Below are positions 1 to 5,676 of a stretch of 9,748 nucleotides of DNA, one piece after another. Positions within the stretch are counted from its first letter, which is position 1; each line of letters begins with the position of its first letter. Below the pieces are notes generated by a model. It worked only from the letters and a program-made list of their open reading frames with translations, had not been told where the DNA came from and made no database searches. The position numbers were made by a program, and so were the translations under genes. This DNA is from an uncultured Porphyromonadaceae bacterium (lineage in GTDB: Bacteria > Bacteroidota > Bacteroidia > Bacteroidales > Muribaculaceae), in assembly GCA_947174735.1 (NCBI GenBank), contig CAMWKC010000066.1, positions 1 to 9,748 on the forward strand. The letters are read 5' to 3'.

Positions 1-61
1 AATTTGTACTTGAGAAAATTAGTTTGCAGATGTTGAATAAAGAGTGTTGAGGTATATGATA

Positions 62-93
62 TTTGATATTTACATCATTATGCAGTACCTTTG
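62..93 (+). promoter_or_regulatory. Bacteroidota-type promoter for the TPR-HTH regulator
   Basis: TTTG at 62-65 is followed after exactly 20 bases by TACCTTTG at 86-93, an exact match to the Bacteroidota primary sigma consensus (TTTG-N19-21-TAnnTTTG). The predicted transcript start is near position 100. This leaves a leader of about 22 bases before the ATG at 122, with no Shine-Dalgarno sequence, as is usual in this phylum. Confidence 0.75.
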
Positions 94-121
94 TTCCGTT
101 ATTTGAGTATCTTTTTTTATT

Positions 122-1951
122 ATGAAAGCTTTCTGTATGCAGAAAACCGGATTGGTAATAGTAGGTTTAGCTACTTTTTTTGTCGGTCTGCTGTTATGGA
201 TACTAATTGCACGCAAGTCTGAAAGTCATTCAGTGGCACAGGAAATAGCGCAATATTCTATTGAATTTTCAGAATCGCTTGGTGAAGAAAGTAAGATTTT
301 TTCTGATTCCTTAAAGACTCTTTTAAATGAACCTGTTCCGTCTGACTCGATAGTTTACCGTTCTCTGCGTACTTTCGGCCGAAAGCTCTTTGAGAATGGT
401 CTTCAGACCAAAGCATTTGAATATCTTAAGACCTGTATTGAGCTTATCGATCGTAACGGCGCAGTGACAAATCAGGATAATAGCTTCAAAGCTAAATGTT
501 ATCTTTTGCTTGGTGCAGCTGCCGATGAAGTAGGATTAAGGGCGTTAAGTCAGGATTATTACTTCACCGGGCTTAAGATAGCTGATAAGTATGATGTTTC
601 ACTTGTAGGTGACTTCTTTAACAATATAGGGGTGAGTTATCTGAGAACCGGTAAGACTGAAGAAGCTATAAAGTATTATAATAAGGCTCTTGAAATAAGT
701 TTTACACGTCCGGACAGGTATCTTTCATATATTGTTTATATTAATCTTGCCGAAGTCTCTGCACGTGAAGGTGATCATGACAAGGCTATAGACTATGCTC
801 TTAAAGCTATACAGTGTGTGGATGAAAACAGTCAGTCAGACGAATATTATTCAGCTCAAGCTGTGATAGGGCAACTGTATGCCTGTAAGAAAGATACTGC
901 TATGGCATTGGCCCATCTTAAAAATGCTTATATACATCAACAAAACGGTAATAATCCTTATTATCTGTTTGATACTTGCCTGACATTGGCTTCGTTATTT
1001 GCCGATAATGAAAAAGCTGATTCTGCAGCACAGTATATACGCATGGCTTCGGATATCGCAACTGAAACCGGTAATCCTGATCAACTTGTAAGTGTACTTG
1101 ATATGGAGGCTGCTCAGGCGCTTGCTTATAATAAGCCTTTAGAGGCTTATAAAATAAAGAATAATATAATTGTTCTCAAGGATTCTATATATCGTGAGGA
1201 GAATGCCACTCGTATCAAGCAAGCACATGATATATATAATATTGAGCGTGAGGGTGATATGCGAAATACAGGCATTTCTTCGTGGAATCCTGTAGTGGTT
1301 TTTATCTCTATGGCTGTCTTGATAGGTGTGCTGGTGATATTTATAGTATGGATTTTAACTATGAAGCGTAAGAAAGAGTTGGCGGTGGCCGAGCGTGCCC
1401 GTGCTGTAGCCGAACTTAACGAATTTCAGACAAGACAGTTACGTGAAGAAAGAGAAATACAGCAGAAAATAAAATCTGATCTCGAGATGCATGAACGTAA
1501 ACTGACCTCGTTTACTCTCGACCGTATAAAGACAAGTCAGCAAATAGAGGAGGTAGCAATGAATGTGAAACAGATAATACTTGACCTTCCTCCACGTGAT
1601 AAACATGTTCGTGACAGGTTAAAAGAAATAGTAGCCCAGTTAGCAGCGCTTAAAACTGACTCGCAATGGGAGGAGTTTCAATACTATTTTGAACGTGTGC
1701 ATCCTGAGTTTTATAAATTTCTGGATGACAGACATCCGGGTTTGACTGTAAAAGACCGGCGTCTTTGTGCCCTACTATCGCTTGGCCTTTCGACAAAGGA
1801 TATAGCATCTTTGACATTTCGTGAAGTGAGGAGTGTGGAATCCGCACGCAATCGTCTGCGTAAGAAGCTTGGACTTGACACTGATACTAATCTGGTTGAT
1901 TATATTCTATCTTTATCAAGGAGTGTAGGAGAGTTAAAAAGTGATGGCTAA
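122..1951 (+). CDS. Membrane-anchored TPR sensor with C-terminal LuxR-like HTH
   Basis: This 609-residue protein appears to be a one-component membrane regulator. A hydrophobic segment at about residues 10-30 should act as a signal anchor. Residues 80-345 are helical TPR-like repeats, for example NNIGVSYLRTGKTEEAIKYY. A second membrane segment lies at about 388-412 and is followed by a charged, Glu/Arg-rich coiled coil to about 470. Residues 545-600 resemble a LuxR/GerE-type HTH (LSTKDIASLTFREVRSVESA). The likely topology places the TPRs in the periplasm and the HTH in the cytoplasm. Such TPR/membrane/HTH proteins are common in Bacteroidales and often control nearby genes, but the ligand and targets here are unknown. 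The promoter at 62-93 supports the start at 122; an in-frame ATG at 137 is an alternative. It is transcribed alone, upstream of and in the same direction as the rubrerythrin gene. Confidence 0.85.
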   Translation: MKAFCMQKTGLVIVGLATFFVGLLLWILIARKSESHSVAQEIAQYSIEFSESLGEESKIFSDSLKTLLNEPVPSDSIVYRSLRTFGRKLFENGLQTKAFEYLKTCIELIDRNGAVTNQDNSFKAKCYLLLGAAADEVGLRALSQDYYFTGLKIADKYDVSLVGDFFNNIGVSYLRTGKTEEAIKYYNKALEISFTRPDRYLSYIVYINLAEVSAREGDHDKAIDYALKAIQCVDENSQSDEYYSAQAVIGQLYACKKDTAMALAHLKNAYIHQQNGNNPYYLFDTCLTLASLFADNEKADSAAQYIRMASDIATETGNPDQLVSVLDMEAAQALAYNKPLEAYKIKNNIIVLKDSIYREENATRIKQAHDIYNIEREGDMRNTGISSWNPVVVFISMAVLIGVLVIFIVWILTMKRKKELAVAERARAVAELNEFQTRQLREEREIQQKIKSDLEMHERKLTSFTLDRIKTSQQIEEVAMNVKQIILDLPPRDKHVRDRLKEIVAQLAALKTDSQWEEFQYYFERVHPEFYKFLDDRHPGLTVKDRRLCALLSLGLSTKDIASLTFREVRSVESARNRLRKKLGLDTDTNLVDYILSLSRSVGELKSDG

Positions 1952-2074
1952 AATAAACTAAATTGACTCTATAGGGTTAATAAATTAGACCCCTGTGGAA
2001 GATGAATATAGTCTTCTGAAGGGAAAGTAATAAATCAGTAAAGTATCTAACTCTAAAAAACAGAATATTTTATT

Positions 2075-2632
2075 ATGGCAAAAGAATGGATCTGCACCGT
2101 ATGCGGTTATGTAGCTGAAGGAGAGAATCCCCCCGCACAGTGTCCTCAGTGTAAGGCTCCGGCTTCAAAGTTCCGTGAACTTAATAAGGAAGAGCTGCTT
2201 GCTTTCGTTACCGAGCATGAACTTGGCATAGCTAAAGATGCTGATGAGGAGATGAAGAAAGATCTCAACAATCATTTCCTTGGCGAATGTACTGAGGTAG
2301 GTATGTATCTGGCTATGTCACGCCAGGCCGACCGTGAGGGTTATCCCGAGGTAGCTGACGCTTTCAAGCGTTACGCTTGGGAAGAGGCTGAACACGCTGC
2401 TAAATTTGCCGAACTTCTCGGTGATATGGTGTGGGATACTAAGACAAATCTTGAAAAACGTATGAACGCTGAGGCCGGCGCCAATGCCGACAAGATGCGT
2501 ATCGCCAAGAATGCTAAAGCCAACAATCAGGATGCTATTCATGACACTGTTCATGAGATGGCTAAGGATGAGGCTCGTCACGGCCGTGGTTTCTACGGTC
2601 TGTATCAGCGCTATTTCGGCGATAAGAAATAA
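2075..2632 (+). CDS. rbr: Reverse rubrerythrin (rubredoxin domain N-terminal), NADH peroxidase type
   Basis: This non-haem diiron protein is expected to reduce hydrogen peroxide to water in the cytoplasm, taking electrons from NAD(P)H through a reductase. Residues 1-35 form a rubredoxin Fe(SCys)4 site with Cys7, Cys10, Cys23 and Cys26 (CxxCG and CPQC). Residues 45-185 are a ferritin-like four-helix bundle with the two diiron motifs EEAEHA (Glu104, His107) and DEARH (Glu166, His169), plus Glu71 and Glu74 on the first helix. The rubredoxin domain precedes the ferritin domain, which is the 'reverse' arrangement known from anaerobes. The length of 185 residues is normal for this form. A strong terminator follows directly. 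No clear promoter was found in 1952-2074, so this gene may be regulated by an activator. It suggests an anaerobe that meets occasional oxygen. Confidence 0.93.
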   Translation: MAKEWICTVCGYVAEGENPPAQCPQCKAPASKFRELNKEELLAFVTEHELGIAKDADEEMKKDLNNHFLGECTEVGMYLAMSRQADREGYPEVADAFKRYAWEEAEHAAKFAELLGDMVWDTKTNLEKRMNAEAGANADKMRIAKNAKANNQDAIHDTVHEMAKDEARHGRGFYGLYQRYFGDKK

Positions 2633-2646
2633 ATGACAACATTCCG

Positions 2647-2660
2647 CGCACTATAGTGCG
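2647..2660. repeat. Perfect 14-base palindrome between convergent gene ends
   Basis: CGCACTATAGTGCG is fully self-complementary and sits between the rubrerythrin stop (2632) and the HxlR stop (2662). It could form a small hairpin at the 3' end of the minus-strand HxlR message, but no strong U tract follows on that strand. It could also be a protein-binding palindrome. No function can be assigned. Confidence 0.5.
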
Positions 2661-2661
2661 G

Positions 2662-3078
2662 TCAATTATTATCAGAAGGACAGTGTGATGCACTGTCCTT
2701 TTTGTTTTGACTGCCTTCTTCAAATTTTCTTCGGTGGTCCATCACGGTTTTCATATTTTCTTTTGCCCATACAGTAAGCTGAAGTATTATGGGGATAAGT
2801 GAGAGACCCGTGGCCGTCATAGAGTATTCCACACGTGGAGGTACCTGTGGATACATTGTGCGTGTTATAAGACCGTCGGCTTCGAGAACCTTCAGGGTGT
2901 TAGACAATACCCGGGTTGACACATCGGGAATCAGTCGGCTCAGTTCGTTGAATCGTACAGGATTGTTCTCACTGATTACCAAAAGTACTAACAGTGCCCA
3001 TTTATTGCCAAAGCGCGCTATGACATTGCGTACAGGACATATCTCTATTATGGAGTTATAAGCCTCCTTCTTTCTCAT
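2662..3078 (-). CDS. HxlR-family winged-helix regulator, candidate controller of the peptide cassette
   Basis: This 138-residue DNA-binding protein has the full HxlR signature: CPVRNVIARFGNKWALLVLL at residues 14-33, a winged helix to about residue 85, and PPRVEYSMTATG in the wing and following strand. HxlR proteins bind DNA as dimers. Several (YodB, HypR, QorR) sense oxidants or electrophiles through the Cys conserved at this N-terminal position, here Cys14. A longer reading from 3291 would add 71 residues unlike the family. The start at 3078 is chosen because family homology begins there and because a -10-like TAACTTTG at 3107-3100 lies just upstream. The gene diverges from the 58-residue peptide gene across 224 bases, so it probably regulates that operon; this is inference. 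Its last codons encode the terminator of the opposite gene, giving a nonconserved tail (residues ~120-138). Confidence 0.9.
   Translation of the reverse strand: MRKKEAYNSIIEICPVRNVIARFGNKWALLVLLVISENNPVRFNELSRLIPDVSTRVLSNTLKVLEADGLITRTMYPQVPPRVEYSMTATGLSLIPIILQLTVWAKENMKTVMDHRRKFEEGSQNKKDSASHCPSDNN
2676..2708 (+). terminator. Rho-independent terminator of rubrerythrin gene
   Basis: A perfect 10-bp stem (AAGGACAGTG, 2676-2685, with CACTGTCCTT, 2691-2700) encloses a 5-base loop and is followed by TTTGTTTT. The U-rich tail is on the plus strand only, so it ends the rubrerythrin transcript. It lies inside the last codons of the convergent HxlR gene. Confidence 0.88.
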
Positions 3079-3099
3079 ATTTTTAACTTTTTTATGTGA

Positions 3100-3107
3100 C
3101 AAAGTTA
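3100..3107 (-). promoter_or_regulatory. -7 element of the HxlR gene promoter
   Basis: Read on the minus strand this is TAACTTTG, matching TAnnTTTG and identical to the -7 element of the divergent peptide promoter. No good TTTG -33 element is visible at the expected distance, so the promoter is weak or assisted. The predicted message starts about 15 bases upstream of the ATG at 3078. Confidence 0.5.
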
Positions 3108-3127
3108 TTGTTTTTCCGCGACATATC

Positions 3128-3158
3128 ATCATAAATTGCATTATGTAATTTTTATGAT
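3128..3158. promoter_or_regulatory. Candidate operator: 8-bp inverted repeat in the HxlR/peptide intergenic region
   Basis: ATCATAAA (3128-3135) and TTTATGAT (3151-3158) form a perfect inverted repeat with a 15-base spacer. It covers the expected -33 region of the HxlR promoter, which would suit autoregulation. It is about 100 bases from the -7 element of the peptide promoter. The region is very AT-rich, so chance pairing is quite possible. Confidence 0.25.
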
Positions 3159-3233
3159 AAATTTTTGTTTTAGCAATAGTTTGTTTTTCAGCAAAAGTAA
3201 TAAAAAGGTTACTATATAATAAAAAATTGCCCT

Positions 3234-3265
3234 CTTGACATAACGGAATTAAATCGGTAACTTTG
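3234..3265 (+). promoter_or_regulatory. Bacteroidota-type promoter of the peptide/radical SAM operon
   Basis: CTTG (3234-3237, one mismatch to TTTG) is followed after 20 bases by TAACTTTG (3258-3265), a full match to TAnnTTTG. The predicted transcript start is near 3272, about 30 bases before the ATG at 3303. It is the only promoter-like match I found ahead of the four-gene operon. Confidence 0.7.
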
Positions 3266-3302
3266 CGTTGTTCAAATAAAATTAATTTCAATCACAACGA
3301 CT

Positions 3303-3479
3303 ATGGTACGTCTTAATGAAAGTGCTGTAAAGCACACCGCACAGGCTTATCTGTGTGCTGAAGGTGATCCTTGCCAACCTGCTGCTGCCTGCGGCTCATC
3401 TTGTGGTGCCGGTGAGGAAAAGAGCGAACCCAAACCTGCTGCTGCCTGCGGTTCGTCCTGTGGTAGCGGTGAAAAGTGA
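3303..3479 (+). CDS. 58-residue Cys-rich RiPP precursor-like peptide, ACGX-repeat type
   Basis: This small gene encodes a likely substrate for the radical SAM enzyme of the same operon. It begins MVRLNESAVKHTAQAYLC, a leader-like part without Cys up to residue 17. The C-terminal part has six Cys at 18, 24, 30, 34, 49 and 53. The decapeptide PAAACGSSCG occurs twice (residues 26-35 and 45-54), each time followed by a Gly/Glu-rich linker (GAGEEKSEPK; GSGEK). Each copy holds an ACGS and an SCGx unit. This matches the ACGX-repeat peptide family that I recall being paired with a dedicated radical SAM/SPASM protein. There is no Gly-Gly cleavage site, signal peptide or membrane segment. The start is fixed by the promoter ending at 3265 and the first in-frame ATG. 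The mature form (thioether cross-links, metal binding or other) is unknown. Confidence 0.85.
   Translation: MVRLNESAVKHTAQAYLCAEGDPCQPAAACGSSCGAGEEKSEPKPAAACGSSCGSGEK
3378..3464 (+). repeat. Two 30-base in-frame direct repeats in the peptide gene
   Basis: Copies at 3378-3407 and 3435-3464 encode the same decapeptide and are 57 bases apart. They differ at three bases, all in third codon positions and all silent (GGC/GGT, TCA/TCG, TCT/TCC). This indicates duplication of a peptide module followed by selection to keep the amino acids. Confidence 0.9.
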
Positions 3480-3503
3480 TTTTTCAATCATCACAAATGA
3501 CAC

Positions 3504-3539
3504 GGCTCCGATGCTTCTGACTGCTGAGGTATCGGAGCC
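3504..3539 (+). promoter_or_regulatory. Intercistronic RNA hairpin between precursor and enzyme genes
   Basis: The stem GGCTCCGAT (3504-3512) with ATCGGAGCC (3531-3539) extends inward by five more pairs (two of them G-U) to a 14-bp stem with the 8-base loop TGACTGCT. No U tract follows, so it is not a standard full terminator. Placed 24 bases after the precursor stop and 39 before the cupin start, it may stabilise the upstream message or act as a partial terminator. Either would give more peptide than enzyme. The role is inference; the structure is plain in the sequence. Confidence 0.7.
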
Positions 3540-3578
3540 ATAAGTTTAATTGTCCGACTTTAAGAGCTACTTACGCTT

Positions 3579-3956
3579 ATGACTAATAAATCAGAGCTTG
3601 AGAATACAGGTATTGTCTCGGTAAAACTTGCCGAGACTTCTAAGGCATGGAACGGTAGTCCTCTGCCTGATTATCCAACTTTACCTCCTGTTATCTCAAT
3701 CTATAAATACATCTTTCCTCCTCATACGGTCACTAATCCTCATTATCATAGGGTCATAAATTGCGGAGTTGTAATCAGCGGTACTCTGACAATAGTCAAT
3801 AAGGACGGTACCTCACATGATTTTCAGGCAGGTGAGGCACTTGTAGAGACTGATGGTGAAATACATCATGGTGAGAACCGCGGAGAGGAAGATGCCGTAG
3901 TAATAATGTTTTATGCCGGAGATTCAGCTACTCCGCTTTCTATTCCCGCCGAGTGA
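3579..3956 (+). CDS. Small single-domain cupin of the peptide cassette
   Basis: This 125-residue protein is a single cupin beta-barrel. Cupin motif 1 is PHYHRVINCGVVISG (residues 54-68) with metal-ligand candidates His55 and His57. At the usual Glu position, six residues before Gly68, there is Asn61. Motif 2 is GEALVETDGEIHHGEN (85-100), with His96 the expected third His ligand. So a 3-His metal site is possible, without the common Glu. Cupins of this size bind Fe, Mn, Ni or Zn and include dioxygenases, isomerases and sugar- or peptide-binding proteins, so the reaction here cannot be named. It sits between the precursor and the radical SAM gene, with only six bases to the latter, so it is very likely part of the same pathway as modifier, metal supplier or peptide carrier. 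Confidence 0.85.
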   Translation: MTNKSELENTGIVSVKLAETSKAWNGSPLPDYPTLPPVISIYKYIFPPHTVTNPHYHRVINCGVVISGTLTIVNKDGTSHDFQAGEALVETDGEIHHGENRGEEDAVVIMFYAGDSATPLSIPAE

Positions 3957-3962
3957 GCTAAG

Positions 3963-4985
3963 ATGGAATACTTCGCGTTTCAGTGGCATATTACCGACAG
4001 TTGTGATCAGCGTTGCGAACACTGTTATATTTTCTCCGAAGGACATCCGCATCTTATAGAAATGCCTATGGAGAGAGCAAAGGAGGTTATCAGTCAGTGT
4101 ATGGAAATGTGTCGGCGTATGGACCGGCTGCCTTATTTCTATATCACAGGTGGTGATCCGATACTTCACCATCATTTCTGGGATATACTTTCCATACTTA
4201 AAGATTATGACATTCCTTTCACTATCCTCGGCAATCCGTTTCATATCACTGATGAGGTCTGTGTCAGACTCAAGGCACTCGGGTGTGAAAAGTATCAGCT
4301 TTCTATAGACGGTATGAGAGATACACATGACTCAATCCGCAAACCCGGTTCGTTCGATACGACTGTAAATAAGATTGATGTGCTTAGAAGAAACGGTATA
4401 CGGGTTGCTGTCATGACTACGGTATCGGGTAGCAATATAAAAGAGATTCCGGATATAGTGGATCTTGTGGTTGAGAAGGGGGTGAATGTTTTTGCTTTCG
4501 GGCGTTACTGTCCGACTTCTGAAGAGAAATCAACTCACATATCGCCTGAAGAGTATCGGGATTTTCTTGACATTATCTGGAAGAAATTTGAGCAGCATAA
4601 AGACGCGGGCACTATCTTCAATCTTAAAGACCATTTGTGGACGCTTTATCTTTATGAGAAAGGTTTGTTCCGTATTCCGGAAGATAGTAATCCTGAGGCT
4701 ATATATGACGGCTGTCATTGTGGCGACTGCCATTTCACGATTCAGCCTGACGGCAGCGTGATGGCATGCAGACGATTTGAAAGTGTTGTGGGCAATATGT
4801 TTCACACACCGATATATGAACTCTGGAACAGTGATAAAATGGAAGCTTACAGACAGTATGAACTGTTTGAAAAATGTGCTGCCTGCGAACTGCTGCGTTT
4901 CTGCCGGGGATGTCCGGCTGTAGCTTACGGTTATCACCGTTCTTTTTATGCTCCCGATCCGCAATGTTGGAAATTAACTGATTAA
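3963..4985 (+). CDS. Radical SAM/SPASM peptide maturase, ACGX-system type
   Basis: This 340-residue enzyme should cleave S-adenosylmethionine with a [4Fe-4S] cluster and modify the Cys-rich peptide. The radical SAM CxxxCxxC motif is Cys14, Cys18 and Cys21 (CDQRCEHCY), with the SAM-binding GGDP at 63-66. The C-terminal SPASM domain, which binds auxiliary Fe-S clusters in peptide maturases, has CHCGDC (Cys251, 253, 256), GSVMAC (Cys269), CAACELLRFCRGC (Cys305, 308, 314, 317) and a last Cys335. The CX2CX5CX2C cluster is slightly shorter than the common CX2CX5CX3C. No N-terminal RiPP-recognition (RRE) domain precedes the barrel, because the cluster motif begins at residue 14. The family makes thioether, C-C or other cross-links; which applies here is unknown. 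It starts six bases after the cupin stop and is 26 bases upstream of the nitroreductase gene. Confidence 0.93.
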   Translation: MEYFAFQWHITDSCDQRCEHCYIFSEGHPHLIEMPMERAKEVISQCMEMCRRMDRLPYFYITGGDPILHHHFWDILSILKDYDIPFTILGNPFHITDEVCVRLKALGCEKYQLSIDGMRDTHDSIRKPGSFDTTVNKIDVLRRNGIRVAVMTTVSGSNIKEIPDIVDLVVEKGVNVFAFGRYCPTSEEKSTHISPEEYRDFLDIIWKKFEQHKDAGTIFNLKDHLWTLYLYEKGLFRIPEDSNPEAIYDGCHCGDCHFTIQPDGSVMACRRFESVVGNMFHTPIYELWNSDKMEAYRQYELFEKCAACELLRFCRGCPAVAYGYHRSFYAPDPQCWKLTD

Positions 4986-5011
4986 GACCAAAACTGACAA
5001 ACATACAGATT

Positions 5012-5587
5012 ATGCTTATTGATTTGATAAAGGCGCGACATTCAATCCGCAAATATACTAGCCGACAGATAAGCCGTGAAGATATGGAGAAAATACTTAT
5101 AGCCGGAGAGTATGCTCCTAACGCCGGAGGCGGCCAGCGTAGTATTCTGGTAGGTATTCTCAATAAGGAACTGACTACAAAAATCGGTATTATGAATATG
5201 GCTCGCTTTGACCGTTCGCAGCTGATAGGTGGCCATGTTTCTGCCGAGCAGCCAAGTGTTATTGACGACAAGAAGATGGTAAACGGTTTTTACGGTGCAC
5301 CGGCTGTGGTGATAATATTCGGTCAGTCAAATTTTATGTTCCGTGAGGCAGATGCATTCTGTTGTGCCGAGAACATAGTACTTCAGGCTACTGAGTTAGG
5401 TATTGCCTCTTGTATCGTGTCACGTGCACCTGAGACATTTATAAGTCCTGAAGGTCAGCAGATGCTTCGTGAATGGGGAATTCCCGAAAATTATCTTGCC
5501 ACATGTTTTGTTGTACTCGGCTATATAGACGGTCCGCAGCCTCATACCAAACCGCGTCGTCCTGACCGCATCAGAATAATAGAGTAA
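5012..5587 (+). CDS. Nitroreductase-family flavoprotein, last gene of the peptide cassette
   Basis: This 191-residue protein has the nitroreductase fold. RHSIRKY (residues 9-15) is the N-terminal FMN phosphate-binding segment, and APNAGGGQ (34-41) corresponds to the usual ASNAGNxQP loop. The central part GAPAVVIIFG and the C-terminal NYLATCFVVLGYIDGP also fit the family, and the length is normal. Such proteins bind FMN as dimers and use NAD(P)H to reduce nitro groups, quinones or unsaturated bonds; some act as dehydrogenases in RiPP pathways, for example azoline oxidation or dehydroalanine chemistry. Its place at the end of the operon, without a promoter of its own in the 26-base gap, suggests an oxidation or reduction step on the peptide, or redox supply to the maturase. 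The substrate is unknown. Confidence 0.88.
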   Translation: MLIDLIKARHSIRKYTSRQISREDMEKILIAGEYAPNAGGGQRSILVGILNKELTTKIGIMNMARFDRSQLIGGHVSAEQPSVIDDKKMVNGFYGAPAVVIIFGQSNFMFREADAFCCAENIVLQATELGIASCIVSRAPETFISPEGQQMLREWGIPENYLATCFVVLGYIDGPQPHTKPRRPDRIRIIE

Positions 5588-5609
5588 AATCAGAGACGGA
5601 AAAATAAAG

Positions 5610-5653
5610 TGACGTACCCCCGTATCGGTCTTAACCGATACGGGGGTACGTCA
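5610..5653. terminator. Long perfect hairpin between convergent operons
   Basis: Bases 5610-5629 and 5634-5653 are perfectly complementary over 20 bp with a 4-base loop (CTTA) and a run of five C/G pairs. On the minus strand the stem is followed by CTTTATTTTT, a usable U tract, so it should end the sigma/membrane-protein transcript. On the plus strand the tail is AACATCATGG, so termination of the nitroreductase message there would be weaker, although the stem can still block 3' exonucleases. Confidence 0.8.
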
Positions 5654-5676
5654 AACATCATGGAAAATGATGTGGT

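Noticed and set aside
1974..1992. Hairpin GGGTTAAT/ATTAgACCC after the TPR regulator gene
   Set aside because: It has a bulged G and no U tract follows. It is too weak to call a terminator, although it could be a degenerate one.
3208..3261. GTTAC/GTAAC inverted pair flanking the peptide promoter as an HxlR operator
   Set aside because: The arms are only 5 bases and 44 bases apart in AT-rich DNA, as expected by chance.
3079..3291. 71-residue N-terminal extension of the HxlR protein
   Set aside because: It is AT-rich intergenic DNA containing both divergent promoters. HxlR homology begins at the ATG at 3078.
3355..3543. 62-residue plus-strand reading frame (MLKVILANLLLPAAHL...)
   Set aside because: It is a different frame of the same bases as the 58-residue Cys-rich peptide. 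Its apparent PAA/LLL repeats are only the out-of-frame reading of the duplicated module, and it runs through the intercistronic hairpin.
3924..4328. 134-residue minus-strand reading frame, and others opposite the radical SAM and nitroreductase genes (4530-4964, 4735-5271)
   Set aside because: They lie antisense to clearly conserved genes, resemble no family and have no promoter or operon context.
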